Below, piece by piece: positions 8,448 to 16,559 of a stretch of 64,000 nucleotides of DNA. The stretch comes from UBA5314 sp040217815 (GTDB lineage Bacteria; Bacillota; Syntrophomonadia; Syntrophomonadales; Syntrophomonadaceae). The DNA is taken from contig JBEHWI010000004.1 in assembly GCA_040217815.1 (NCBI GenBank), forward strand, positions 72,312 through 136,311, given 5' to 3'. Numbering within the stretch: position 1 is the stretch's first letter; every line of letters starts with the position of its first letter. The notes beneath the pieces were generated by a model. The model ran no database searches. It was given only the letters and a program-made list of their open reading frames with translations, and was not told the origin of the DNA. The translations under genes were made by a program, and so were the position numbers.

Positions 8448-8855
8448 TTACTTTGCTTGAGATAATATATCGGCCAGAGTGCTGGCGGATAATTCCCGGG
8501 CCAGGGCCTGCTGGGCGCGGGCCATGATGGCAGAAACCGGACAGCCTGGTTTGTTGGGGCACTGGTAGCCCGGTGCCAGGCATACATTTAAAGCCAGGGG
8601 CCCTTCTACGGCAGTGACAATATCGAGAATGGTAATCTGATCGGGGCATTTAAGAAGCCTGATACCCCCATTGGTGCCTCTCTGGGTGTAGACCAGGTCA
8701 GCCAGGACCAGCAGTTTTACCGTCTTTTTTAAAAAGTCCTCGGGAATATCCTGTTGTTCTGAAACATATCGGGTGGACAGCAGTTCGCCAGCCGGGGCCT
8801 TGGCCAGCTCCAACATGGTGCGAATCGCATATTCACTCTGACGGGTTATCTGCAT
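8448..8855 (-). CDS. Rrf2 family transcriptional regulator, Fe-S type
   Basis: A 135-residue winged-helix regulator of the Rrf2 family. MQITRQSEYAIRTMLELA and the YTQRGTNGGIRL wing are diagnostic. Three cysteines in CLAPGYQCPNKPGC (Cx6Cx5C) match the cluster-binding region of NsrR/IscR-type members, so it probably senses NO or cluster status. The start is ATG 8855 with GGAGG five bases upstream, not the TTG at 8867. It lies directly upstream of hcp, divided by about 70 bases, and both genes have the same box in their leaders. Regulation of hcp in response to nitrosative stress is inferred. Confidence 0.9.
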   Translation of the reverse strand: MQITRQSEYAIRTMLELAKAPAGELLSTRYVSEQQDIPEDFLKKTVKLLVLADLVYTQRGTNGGIRLLKCPDQITILDIVTAVEGPLALNVCLAPGYQCPNKPGCPVSAIMARAQQALARELSASTLADILSQAK

Positions 8856-8868
8856 GCCATCCTCCAAG

Positions 8869-8884
8869 TTGACTTATTTTGTCT
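8869..8884. promoter_or_regulatory. Candidate Rrf2 autoregulatory operator
   Basis: TTGACTTATTTTGTCT, 14 bases before the Rrf2 start codon and overlapping the region just upstream of its RBS. Partner of the box at 8408-8423. Confidence 0.5.
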
Positions 8885-8942
8885 CTTTAGTCTATATTAA
8901 ATCATGCTTAACCCTTTGGCAATACTTTTTTGGTGGATATCT

Positions 8943-10094
8943 CTATAGGTGGCGATGGGCCAGTTCAAATACCGCTTTGACAACCTGTTCGACGTCCTCC
9001 CGGGTGTTAAAATACCCGGGGCTCAAACGGCAGCTGCCGACCTCCAGGGTGCCAAGGGTGCGATGGGCCAGCGGCGCGCAGTGCAGACCAGCCCGGGTAA
9101 CCACTCCGAAGTCATTATCCAGCAGGTAGCTGACTTCCCCACAGTCCATGTCCCCAATATTAAACGACAGGACCGCGGTTTGTTTCTTTTCATCAGCCGG
9201 TCCGTATAGCTTAACAGCTTTTATTTCTTTCAAACCATCAAGCAGCATCCCGGTCAGAGCCTGCTCTTGCGACCTTATCTGGTCCGCTCCAGTCTCGCCT
9301 ATAAACCGCACACCAGCCAGCAGCCCGGCCAGTCCCGGCGTATTAGGGGTGCCGCTTTCCAGGCTGTCCGGCATTACTTCAGGCTGTTCCAGATACTCGG
9401 AAAGCGAACCGGTTCCCCCCTCTTTTAAAGGCCGCACCTTAATCCCCGGACGGATATAAAGTCCCCCGGTCCCCTGGGGCCCGAAAAGGCTTTTGTGCCC
9501 TGTAAACGCCAGCACATCAATATTCTGGGCCTCGACATCAATGGGAAGCATGCCCGCGCTCTGGGCACTGTCCAGTATGAATAGCAGATCATTTTCCCTG
9601 GCTATTTGCCCTACTTCATCCACCGGCATAATGGCACCGGATACATTGGAGGCATGCAGCATACAGATCAATCTGGTTTCAGGCCGAATTGCCCGGCGCA
9701 TATCGTCCGGATCAAGGCTGCCGTCTTGGGCACAAGGCACAGCCGTCCAGGCTATTCCCTGCTGTGTCATAGCGTGCAGGGGCCTGGCTACGGCATTGTG
9801 TTCCATGCTGGTGGTCAGCACGTGATCTCCAGGATTTAGGAGGCCTTTTAAGGCCAGGTTTAAAGCTTCGGTTATGTTTAAAGTAAAGGCAATCTGGCTG
9901 CAATCTTTAATGCCAAATAGCCTGGCCAGAGCTTCACGAGCGTCCAGAAGAACCGTTCCGGCCTGCAGGGTCCGCTGGTGGCTTCCCCGCCCCGGATTTC
10001 CACCCAGATAGCGATTGAAATAATCCATAGCTTGATAAACACTCTCCGGTTTTGGATAGGAAGTAGCCGCGTTGTCCATATAAATCGTTTTCAT
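8943..10094 (-). CDS. Cysteine desulfurase/selenocysteine lyase-like aminotransferase, class V
   Basis: A 383-residue class V PLP enzyme of the group annotated as cysteine desulfurase family that is typically found with YedF. YMDNAATSYPKPESV opens the protein, the PLP lysine is in LAFTGHKSLFGPQGTGG, and the catalytic cysteine is in RAGLHCAPLAHRT. It would release sulfur or selenium from (seleno)cysteine as an enzyme-bound persulfide or perselenide. The start is ATG 10094 with AAGGAGT upstream. The gene follows yedF on the same strand, so the two probably act in one selenium or sulfur relay. Confidence 0.88.
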   Translation of the reverse strand: MKTIYMDNAATSYPKPESVYQAMDYFNRYLGGNPGRGSHQRTLQAGTVLLDAREALARLFGIKDCSQIAFTLNITEALNLALKGLLNPGDHVLTTSMEHNAVARPLHAMTQQGIAWTAVPCAQDGSLDPDDMRRAIRPETRLICMLHASNVSGAIMPVDEVGQIARENDLLFILDSAQSAGMLPIDVEAQNIDVLAFTGHKSLFGPQGTGGLYIRPGIKVRPLKEGGTGSLSEYLEQPEVMPDSLESGTPNTPGLAGLLAGVRFIGETGADQIRSQEQALTGMLLDGLKEIKAVKLYGPADEKKQTAVLSFNIGDMDCGEVSYLLDNDFGVVTRAGLHCAPLAHRTLGTLEVGSCRLSPGYFNTREDVEQVVKAVFELAHRHL

Positions 10095-10216
10095 ATAGGG
10101 ATGACTCCTTAAATTGAATAACCTGAATAAAGACCCCGAAGGCGGCAAATACTCTGTTAACCCTCAGGGCCGTATAAAGTTATAGTGTTGTTGTTTATCG
10201 TCAATGAAAATTATGG

Positions 10217-10795
10217 TTAAAAGGTCAGTGCCCGGGTTGCACCGGTCATTATCTCGACTATTGAATACATGTTGGTTACCTTGCCCACCAGCAATTTTTC
10301 TTTGAGCCCATAGAAATCAAGGCAGGTGCCGCAGGATAAGACCTCCACTCCCCGCTTTTCCAGAGCCTTCAGCTGTTCAATAACCGGTGAGCCCTCCGTG
10401 CACAAGAATATGCCGGCATTGATAAATATAATGTTTTTTATCCGGCCATCAAGTTCGTTTAGAGCATAAATAAAGCTCCTCATCAGAATCTGCCCCAGTT
10501 CTTCATCACCGTTGCCAAACAGACGACTGCTGATGAGAATCGCTACATCTCCCGGCATTTCTTGCTGGTCTACTTCCAGGTCCGATGTTTTATTCATATG
10601 GATATGAAAGTCGGCTCCCACCTGTTCAACATCAATATTGTAACCCTGGGATTTGGCCAGGCGGCTTACATTCTCCAGAGCGGCATCCTGGTTTACAATA
10701 GTCGTCAGGTTGATAAGACCTCCATCCATGGCCTTCTTGGTCAAGATCACGGGTTCCGGACAGTCCAGACCTCTGGCATCAATTATCTCATCCAT
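10217..10795 (-). CDS. yedF: YedF, sulfurtransferase-like selenium metabolism protein
   Basis: A 192-residue two-domain protein. Residues 1-70 are a TusA fold with the persulfide-carrying motif DARGLDCPEPV. Residues about 90-190 are a DsrE-like domain with ILISSRLFGNGDEELG and the C-terminal SCGTCLDFYGL. This arrangement defines the YedF family that accompanies selenium-dependent metabolism in anaerobes. It is expected to accept selenium or sulfur from the desulfurase encoded next to it. I take the ATG at 10795; the upstream extension to 10936 is not YedF-like. No selD or selA lies in this window. Confidence 0.9.
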   Translation of the reverse strand: MDEIIDARGLDCPEPVILTKKAMDGGLINLTTIVNQDAALENVSRLAKSQGYNIDVEQVGADFHIHMNKTSDLEVDQQEMPGDVAILISSRLFGNGDEELGQILMRSFIYALNELDGRIKNIIFINAGIFLCTEGSPVIEQLKALEKRGVEVLSCGTCLDFYGLKEKLLVGKVTNMYSIVEIMTGATRALTF

Positions 10796-10987
10796 GCTGC
10801 TTCGCTCCCTTTCAACCATACATTGTACTACAGTATTATAAAATTTATACATGCCTGTTAAACAGGCCCTATCCCCCGGCATATTTACCAGGAACAGCAT
10901 AAATATGCGCTTCTTAACGTGTTCCCACTTGCCCAAAATATATCACAAGCAGAGTTATATTACAAATAACTTTAATTTATACAAAGA

Positions 10988-11019
10988 GGACCTGCCTGCC
11001 GCGAAGCAAAGTCAGGTCC
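10988..11019 (-). terminator. Hairpin terminator after the FAD/Fe-S oxidoreductase gene
   Basis: GGACCTG at 10988-10994 pairs with CAGGTCC at 11013-11019. On the minus strand it is followed by TCTTTGT. It lies about 30 bases past the stop codon of the large oxidoreductase. Confidence 0.5.
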
Positions 11020-11047
11020 CCCAACGAAGTTTAAGAAGTTCGGTTAT

Positions 11048-14000
11048 TTAGCTGGTTTTGCGCAGGTATTCCTCCATGCGGGGCATAAAGTAAGGGATTA
11101 TTTCCCCCAGCATTTTGGGCATTAAAACATCCATAGTCTTGGGCATGAGATCCGGCATCTGCTCTTCCAGGTAAGCCGGCATCGGAATGGCCTCCTTCAC
11201 TTTCTCCAGCATGCGGGGCATTACCTTCGGTAATATACCGGGCAGCAGGCTGGGGAACAGCGAAGGCATAACCGTCTTCATCATGGCGATCATGGGCTCT
11301 TTAAATACTTCCGGCGATTTGATGACCATATGCATCATACCACGATACATCTCCGGCATAGCCTCAATCATATCGGGAATCATGTCGGCCATCATATCCG
11401 CCATCCCCCAGGGGGTCATCATCCTTATCATAGCCTCAAAAACCGCCCATTTCTCATCAATCACCGCATCGGAAGGCGGTACCTGATAGCCGCAGGCTTC
11501 AGCCGTCAGAGCAGCTAAATCCTTGATTTCAATTGGCATTTGGCCGAGATCTCGCGAACGCTTGAGCTGAACCCGGCAGCAAGGACAGGCCGTAATCAGG
11601 GTGTCTGCTCCGGTGTCAATAGCCTCCTGAACCCTCATGACTCCTATTTTTTCCGCAACATCTGGATCAGCCACCAGTGACAGGACCGAACCACAGCAGT
11701 GGGCATCGAACTTATTGAAGCGCATCTCCCGGAAGTTCGAGCCCGGTATGGCGTTTATCAAGGTGCGCGGCCCGGCAAAGCGCACTCCCGCCCTTCCCAT
11801 ATGGCAGGGATCATGATAGGTGACCTTACGGTTTATATCACCCGGGATCGAAAATTCCCCGGCCTCGATCTTCTCTGCCAAAACATCGGCATAATGCATG
11901 GCGTGGAAAGGGTAGTCGATGCCGTGTTCTTCAGCCCAGTGGCGGTAGTATATTTCCCAGACCAACCAGCAGGCAGGGCATGTGGTTATTATTTTACTTG
12001 CCCCCAGCTTCTTCATATTCTCTATATTGGCGGCAGCGGTTTCATCGAAAACCTCCCAGCGCCCGGCTACCAGCATTGGAATACCGCAGCATCTTTCTTC
12101 TTTTCCTATATATGAAAAGTCCACACCGGCTTTAGCAAGCACCAGGGCCGCCGACTGCGCCACATCCTGCTCCACGAAGGAAGATGTGCAGCCCGGGAAA
12201 AAGGCATATTCCGCCTTATCCTTGATGAGGGGCTTAATCTCGTCGGTGATCCAGGCGTCCCGGTCCTTCTTGTATCCGCCCCAGATATTGCCCTGCTGGC
12301 GCATGGTATTTACCATAATTTCAAATGGCGGGAAGGTGTGATAACCTTCTCCATCTATCAGCAGACCGCGCATTTTCAGCCAGGAGGACTCATTGGGCAA
12401 ATCCAACTGGCAGGTGCGGTTGCACATTTCGCAGGTGGTGCAGCCCAGTATATTCTCAACCGCTTTTTGATCGAAGTCCGCATCACCTTCCAGCACCATT
12501 TTGATCAGGGTCCACTTGCCGCGCGGCGACTGTGATTCCCATCCCCGACCGTAGTACTGATCGCAGTGATCAACACAATAGCCGCACTGGGAACAGGCGT
12601 AGGCATACCAGGCAATATCCCCCGGGATTCCATCTCTTTCCTTGAAAACCTCCCCGGGCTCTTTGCTCTGGGCCCAGTTGCCAAAGACCCTGATAAGCGG
12701 CTCAAAGGCGTTGGCCAGCTTCAATCCCCGGGCTACCAGGCTGGCGTCCAGCACCTTGCCCGGGTTCATCAAGGCCTGGGGATCAACTTCCTTTTTAAAC
12801 TGGCGCAGAGCCGAAACTGCTTCACTTCCCAACACCTGGTCGGCAAACCCGGTAAAATACAGCCCGGTTGCATATGGCCGTCCTCCGTATTTCTGAGCAG
12901 TACGCAGAGCGGTCAGGGAAAGGCCAAAGGCCAGGTTGTAGTTGAAGCTCCGTTCATCATGGGGAATAAAGCCCAAAAGTACGATTTCCCTGTGGTTGGT
13001 GGCAAAGCCCTCTAAAATAAAAGTCTGTTTAATCTCCTCGCGGGTCTCCTTGATCACCCGGGCCAGATTTTCGATTGGAACAATCACCTCACTGGGGATT
13101 AAGGAAGGCGCAATGCGCTTGGCCCGCATAGGTTCAAAGCGGGCTTCCCATTCATGCCAGGCAATCTCCTCGGGCAGCACTTCTCCGGAATTGCGCAGGG
13201 CCAGGCTCAGCACATCATCGCGGATAAGATCGCACCGTTCCGCAGTGCAGGACATAACGACAATATATTTCTCCGGAATTATCAGACGCTCTTTTTCCAC
13301 CGGACGCCCGTGGTGAAGATGAGGCGGCAGCTTGTTTTTCATCATGGCCGCATCAGGATTTATAAAGGTCACCGACCATAAAGGCACCTTGCGGTCATAA
13401 AGTCCCTGCATAAAAGACCCCAGGTCGTCGATGGATGTAAACGCTACGGCGGTGATATGCATAGGCCGCAGCGGTTTGACCCTGAAACAGACCCGGGTTA
13501 TAAACCCGCTTATGCCGTTGGCACCGGAAACCAGCTGCAGGTCTTTACCCCGCAATTCTCTAACCTGTCCATCAGGCAGAAGCAGCCTGGCCCATACCAC
13601 GTTGTCAACAAAGTACCCGTATTCATAACTGCCGATCCCGGCTCCCCCCTGGGCCAGCCAGCCGCCCACCGTCGAAGAAGGGGCGCTGGTCGGGTAGGCC
13701 ACCAGAGTAAGGTCTTTCTGATTCAAGTGGTATTCCAGTTCATTCCACACCACACCCGGTTCGACGGTTGCGGTTCTTTCCTCCGGGTTGATTTCAATGA
13801 TCTGCTTCATCCGGTTGAATTCAACCACCAGCCCGCCTTCCACGGGCAGGACTCCGCCATACCCCGAAGTGGCTTTCCCCCTGGGCGTAAGGCTTATCGA
13901 TTCAGCCCGGGCGGTCTTTATCAAGTACTTCAGCTCCTCCTCATTTACCGGCTGAACTATACCCTCCGGAACTGGATTACCCACCAGGGGTTTCACCATA

Positions 14001-14116
14001 GACGGCATGGCTCCCATGTCGTGGGCATATATTTTTCTTTCCAGTTCATCAAAACTGACCCGATTGCTAAAGCGCTGCTTCAGTTCCTCTTTCACATCAT
14101 CCACCAGTTTTCCCAT
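11048..14116 (-). CDS. FAD-linked oxidase fused to Fe-S/CCG (GlpC/HdrD-like) domains, with Met-rich tail
   Basis: A 1022-residue fusion. Residues about 45-185 form the FAD-binding type 4 domain (PRGKATSGYGG, YPTSAPSSTVGGWLAQGG), then an FAD-oxidase C-terminal region to about 470. Two cluster motifs follow, CSQCGYCVDHC and CTTCEMCNRTC, then two CCG domains (FFPGC...ERCCG...CPAC and DPCH...HCCG...CPCC). This joins GlcD and GlpC/HdrD modules, so it likely oxidises a 2-hydroxy acid such as D-lactate and passes electrons to a quinone or another partner. The last 120 residues are unusual: very rich in Met and Pro (MMADMIPDMIEAMPEM). ATG 14116 has GGGGGG upstream. Monocistronic. Confidence 0.85.
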   Translation of the reverse strand: MGKLVDDVKEELKQRFSNRVSFDELERKIYAHDMGAMPSMVKPLVGNPVPEGIVQPVNEEELKYLIKTARAESISLTPRGKATSGYGGVLPVEGGLVVEFNRMKQIIEINPEERTATVEPGVVWNELEYHLNQKDLTLVAYPTSAPSSTVGGWLAQGGAGIGSYEYGYFVDNVVWARLLLPDGQVRELRGKDLQLVSGANGISGFITRVCFRVKPLRPMHITAVAFTSIDDLGSFMQGLYDRKVPLWSVTFINPDAAMMKNKLPPHLHHGRPVEKERLIIPEKYIVVMSCTAERCDLIRDDVLSLALRNSGEVLPEEIAWHEWEARFEPMRAKRIAPSLIPSEVIVPIENLARVIKETREEIKQTFILEGFATNHREIVLLGFIPHDERSFNYNLAFGLSLTALRTAQKYGGRPYATGLYFTGFADQVLGSEAVSALRQFKKEVDPQALMNPGKVLDASLVARGLKLANAFEPLIRVFGNWAQSKEPGEVFKERDGIPGDIAWYAYACSQCGYCVDHCDQYYGRGWESQSPRGKWTLIKMVLEGDADFDQKAVENILGCTTCEMCNRTCQLDLPNESSWLKMRGLLIDGEGYHTFPPFEIMVNTMRQQGNIWGGYKKDRDAWITDEIKPLIKDKAEYAFFPGCTSSFVEQDVAQSAALVLAKAGVDFSYIGKEERCCGIPMLVAGRWEVFDETAAANIENMKKLGASKIITTCPACWLVWEIYYRHWAEEHGIDYPFHAMHYADVLAEKIEAGEFSIPGDINRKVTYHDPCHMGRAGVRFAGPRTLINAIPGSNFREMRFNKFDAHCCGSVLSLVADPDVAEKIGVMRVQEAIDTGADTLITACPCCRVQLKRSRDLGQMPIEIKDLAALTAEACGYQVPPSDAVIDEKWAVFEAMIRMMTPWGMADMMADMIPDMIEAMPEMYRGMMHMVIKSPEVFKEPMIAMMKTVMPSLFPSLLPGILPKVMPRMLEKVKEAIPMPAYLEEQMPDLMPKTMDVLMPKMLGEIIPYFMPRMEEYLRKTS

Positions 14117-14146
14117 ATACCCATACCCCCCTAGAGTTTATTGTGA

Positions 14147-14152
14147 GATTAT
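14147..14152 (-). promoter_or_regulatory. Likely -10 element of the large oxidoreductase gene
   Basis: TATAAT on the minus strand lies roughly 30 bases before the ATG at 14116; the -35 is weak. The rest of the 14117-14525 gap has a small GGACAA/TTGTCC hairpin at about 14202-14221, the terminator at 14436, and nothing else I can name. Position is approximate to a few bases. Confidence 0.35.
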
Positions 14153-14435
14153 TATAACATGTCCGGCAGTAAAAGACTATCCCTCAAAAAGGGCAAAAAT
14201 GGGACAAGCTTACTTTTGTCCGGATAGGTGTTTCCAGTACCTTAACGGGGCAGAAAACAACGAATCTGGAGGCCTTTAGCCTTCGGATTAGCTGTTTTTA
14301 TGTTTATCCTTCTATTCTTTGGATTGTATTATTGAGGGTAAACAAACCATCCACGGTACCTCTTGCAGCATAAAAATTGATTATACGCTTTTCGTTTGCC
14401 TATTTATAATTGTCCGGCTGGCCCTGTAGGACCCC

Positions 14436-14473
14436 ATAAAAAGGAAGCCCGGAGGCTGGTCCTCGGGGCTTCC
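14436..14473 (-). terminator. Rho-independent terminator of the radical SAM gene
   Basis: A long GC stem (GGAAGCCC / GGGCTTCC plus an inner GAGG/CCTC) followed on the minus strand by TTTTTATGG. Confidence 0.8.
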
Positions 14474-14525
14474 CAATTACTTATGGAAGAATGCAAGCAG
14501 TGCGGTTTTGGTTTTTGAGAGTAGG

Positions 14526-16325
14526 CTAAAATTCGAAGTTGGGCAAAGACAGGTTATCCTTTTCAATCATCTGCATAATTGTTGCGCTCAGCTGCGAGTT
14601 CAGTTTGACCTTCAAAGCCTTCCCGGCGATTTTATCAAGGCCCTTAATAAATGACTTGAGAAGGTCTTCTGAAGGAAAATTGAGCTGCCCGATATTGATC
14701 ACTACATCTTTATAGTGCCCCGCCAGTTTTTTAAAGGTTGACAGCACTTCATGCAAGGCCTTTTTATTGAGGCAGCCGCGCAGTTCAACCAGAAGTATGT
14801 CTTTTTGCTCCTCAACCTTCACATCCAGTATGCGGGTGGTTGAAAAGTATTTGAATCCCTTTAAGGTTATTTCTCTTAAGGTCCGGTTAACCTGAATGGT
14901 CGGCCGGGCTTCGTACCCGTCTACCAACCGCAGATGCTGGCTCCAGGCCCGGCTTTCCCGGGAATAAAGCCGGGACAGGTAAAAGCCGGCCGCCCGGAAG
15001 GTCCAGGCCTGATTTCTTTTGCCGCCCAGGCCCTTGCCCCAACGCAGGGGTGAATAGAAACGATGAAAGGCCCTAATGGTCTCATCCTGCAACTCCCAGG
15101 GGCTCATGTTCTGGGGCCGGTAAACCACATGATGGCCGTCATAGTAGCGCCAGTCCCCGGAAAGAAGCCGACCCTCATTCTTCAACTGCTCATACATAGG
15201 CGTACCTGGCAGGGGCACCAGGGACAGGTACTGCACGGTGTCCAACCCGGAAGATATCGTAAATTCAGCGGTTTCGCGGACGGTAGCCAGATCATCCTGA
15301 TCGCTTCCCAGCACAAACATACCGTGCACCATTATACCGTAACGGTGAAAGGTCTCAATACAGCGCTCGATATCGGCTACTCCCTGCCCTTTATTAAAAG
15401 CTTCCAGGGTGCGGGGATTGACAGATTCCATGCCAACATATACCACCCGGCAGTTGGCCTGGCTCATCAGGCTGACCAGCTCTTCGTCCCGGGCAGTGTC
15501 AACCCGCACCTGAGCTCCCCACCAGGAGGGGCAGACGCCGCGCATGGTCATTTCATTTAAAAGCTCTTTGCTGTACCGGGGCCGAGCCGTAAAATTGTCA
15601 TCACAGAAGAACACCTTTTTCCCGGCATAGGGGATAAGGTTGGTCAGAGTCTGCTCCAGATCCTGGTGGCGATAGCGGTGGCCGAACATCTGCGTTACGC
15701 TGCAAAATGTGCAATTATGAGGGCAACCCCGGGAAGTCATGACCGGGTAAACACTCAGGGATTCCAAAAAGTCGAAATCCACTGGGGGTAGCTCCCTCAT
15801 ATCAGGATAGTCCGGCCAGGGATTATCGATCAACTTGTTGTCCTGCCGATAATAGACCCCGGGTATATCCTGTGGTGCTTCATTCCGATTCAGGCAATCC
15901 ACCAGGTCCGCAAAGCTATGATCTGCTTCTCCCCGGCAAATATAATCGCAATACCGGAGCGCTTCCTCGGGGACAAAACTGGCATGCACACCTCCCATAA
16001 CTACCGGGATGCCCTTTTGCCGTCCATAGCTGGCGATTTTGTAAGCTTCGTAGCAGGTCGAGGTTGTAGTGGAAACACCTATGAGGTCTGCTTCCTTTAT
16101 ATCTGCAGCTTTAATCCTGGACAAATCACCATATATAAATTTGACCTCATATCCCCGCTTCCTCAATTGAGTGCCTATTAAGGGCAGACCCAACCGGGGC
16201 ATCTTCACCAGGCTGTAAACGTGCCGCCCTGGAGACCGGGGTTCGATCAAGGTTATGCGCGTTAGTGGCAAATTACTGGCTCCCTTCTCTTTGTACTCAA
16301 TGATCATTATATAGGATTCTCTCAT
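14526..16325 (-). CDS. B12-binding radical SAM protein with C-terminal STAS-like domain
   Basis: A protein of up to 599 residues. An N-terminal cobalamin-binding-type Rossmann domain (residues about 20-150, GVSTTTSTC, VVMGGVHASFVPEEAL) is followed by a radical SAM core with the cluster motif CPHNCTFC near residue 205 and the FVLGSDQDDLATV segment. This is the BchE/HpnP-like architecture, used for methylation or ring chemistry. The last 95 residues (ILLVELRGCLNKKALHEVL, VVINIGQLNFPSEDL) look like a STAS fold, which is not usual here. The start is uncertain: TTG at 16271, with AAGGGAG eight bases upstream, is as likely as ATG 16325. Substrate unknown. Confidence 0.8.
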   Translation of the reverse strand: MRESYIMIIEYKEKGASNLPLTRITLIEPRSPGRHVYSLVKMPRLGLPLIGTQLRKRGYEVKFIYGDLSRIKAADIKEADLIGVSTTTSTCYEAYKIASYGRQKGIPVVMGGVHASFVPEEALRYCDYICRGEADHSFADLVDCLNRNEAPQDIPGVYYRQDNKLIDNPWPDYPDMRELPPVDFDFLESLSVYPVMTSRGCPHNCTFCSVTQMFGHRYRHQDLEQTLTNLIPYAGKKVFFCDDNFTARPRYSKELLNEMTMRGVCPSWWGAQVRVDTARDEELVSLMSQANCRVVYVGMESVNPRTLEAFNKGQGVADIERCIETFHRYGIMVHGMFVLGSDQDDLATVRETAEFTISSGLDTVQYLSLVPLPGTPMYEQLKNEGRLLSGDWRYYDGHHVVYRPQNMSPWELQDETIRAFHRFYSPLRWGKGLGGKRNQAWTFRAAGFYLSRLYSRESRAWSQHLRLVDGYEARPTIQVNRTLREITLKGFKYFSTTRILDVKVEEQKDILLVELRGCLNKKALHEVLSTFKKLAGHYKDVVINIGQLNFPSEDLLKSFIKGLDKIAGKALKVKLNSQLSATIMQMIEKDNLSLPNFEF

Positions 16326-16479
16326 TTATTTCCTTATATTCCACATATTAAAAAACCAGCCATTTTGCTGGTATCCAGGAGTTCTTAATATTAATATCTT
16401 TTCTTTATGATCGACGCAGATTAAAAAAAATATTCAGCGTCCATCATAATACTTCAGCGTAAATCAGCGTCACGGGAAA

Positions 16480-16506
16480 AAAATGAGTTGAAAAACCGTC
16501 TCCAAA
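16480..16506 (-). terminator. Terminator of the emrAB operon
   Basis: On the minus strand GAGTT...AACTC with an ACGGTT-containing loop, followed by ATTTTTTT. It resembles the hairpin at 2480-2510 in loop and in the downstream GACGCTGATT. The region 16400-16480 repeats short TCAGCGT/ACGCTGA words several times. Confidence 0.55.
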
Positions 16507-16559
16507 CTCACTCGGTGTCTATAAAACTATGGGCAGGTTGTTTAAAACCTGGGAGCTAT

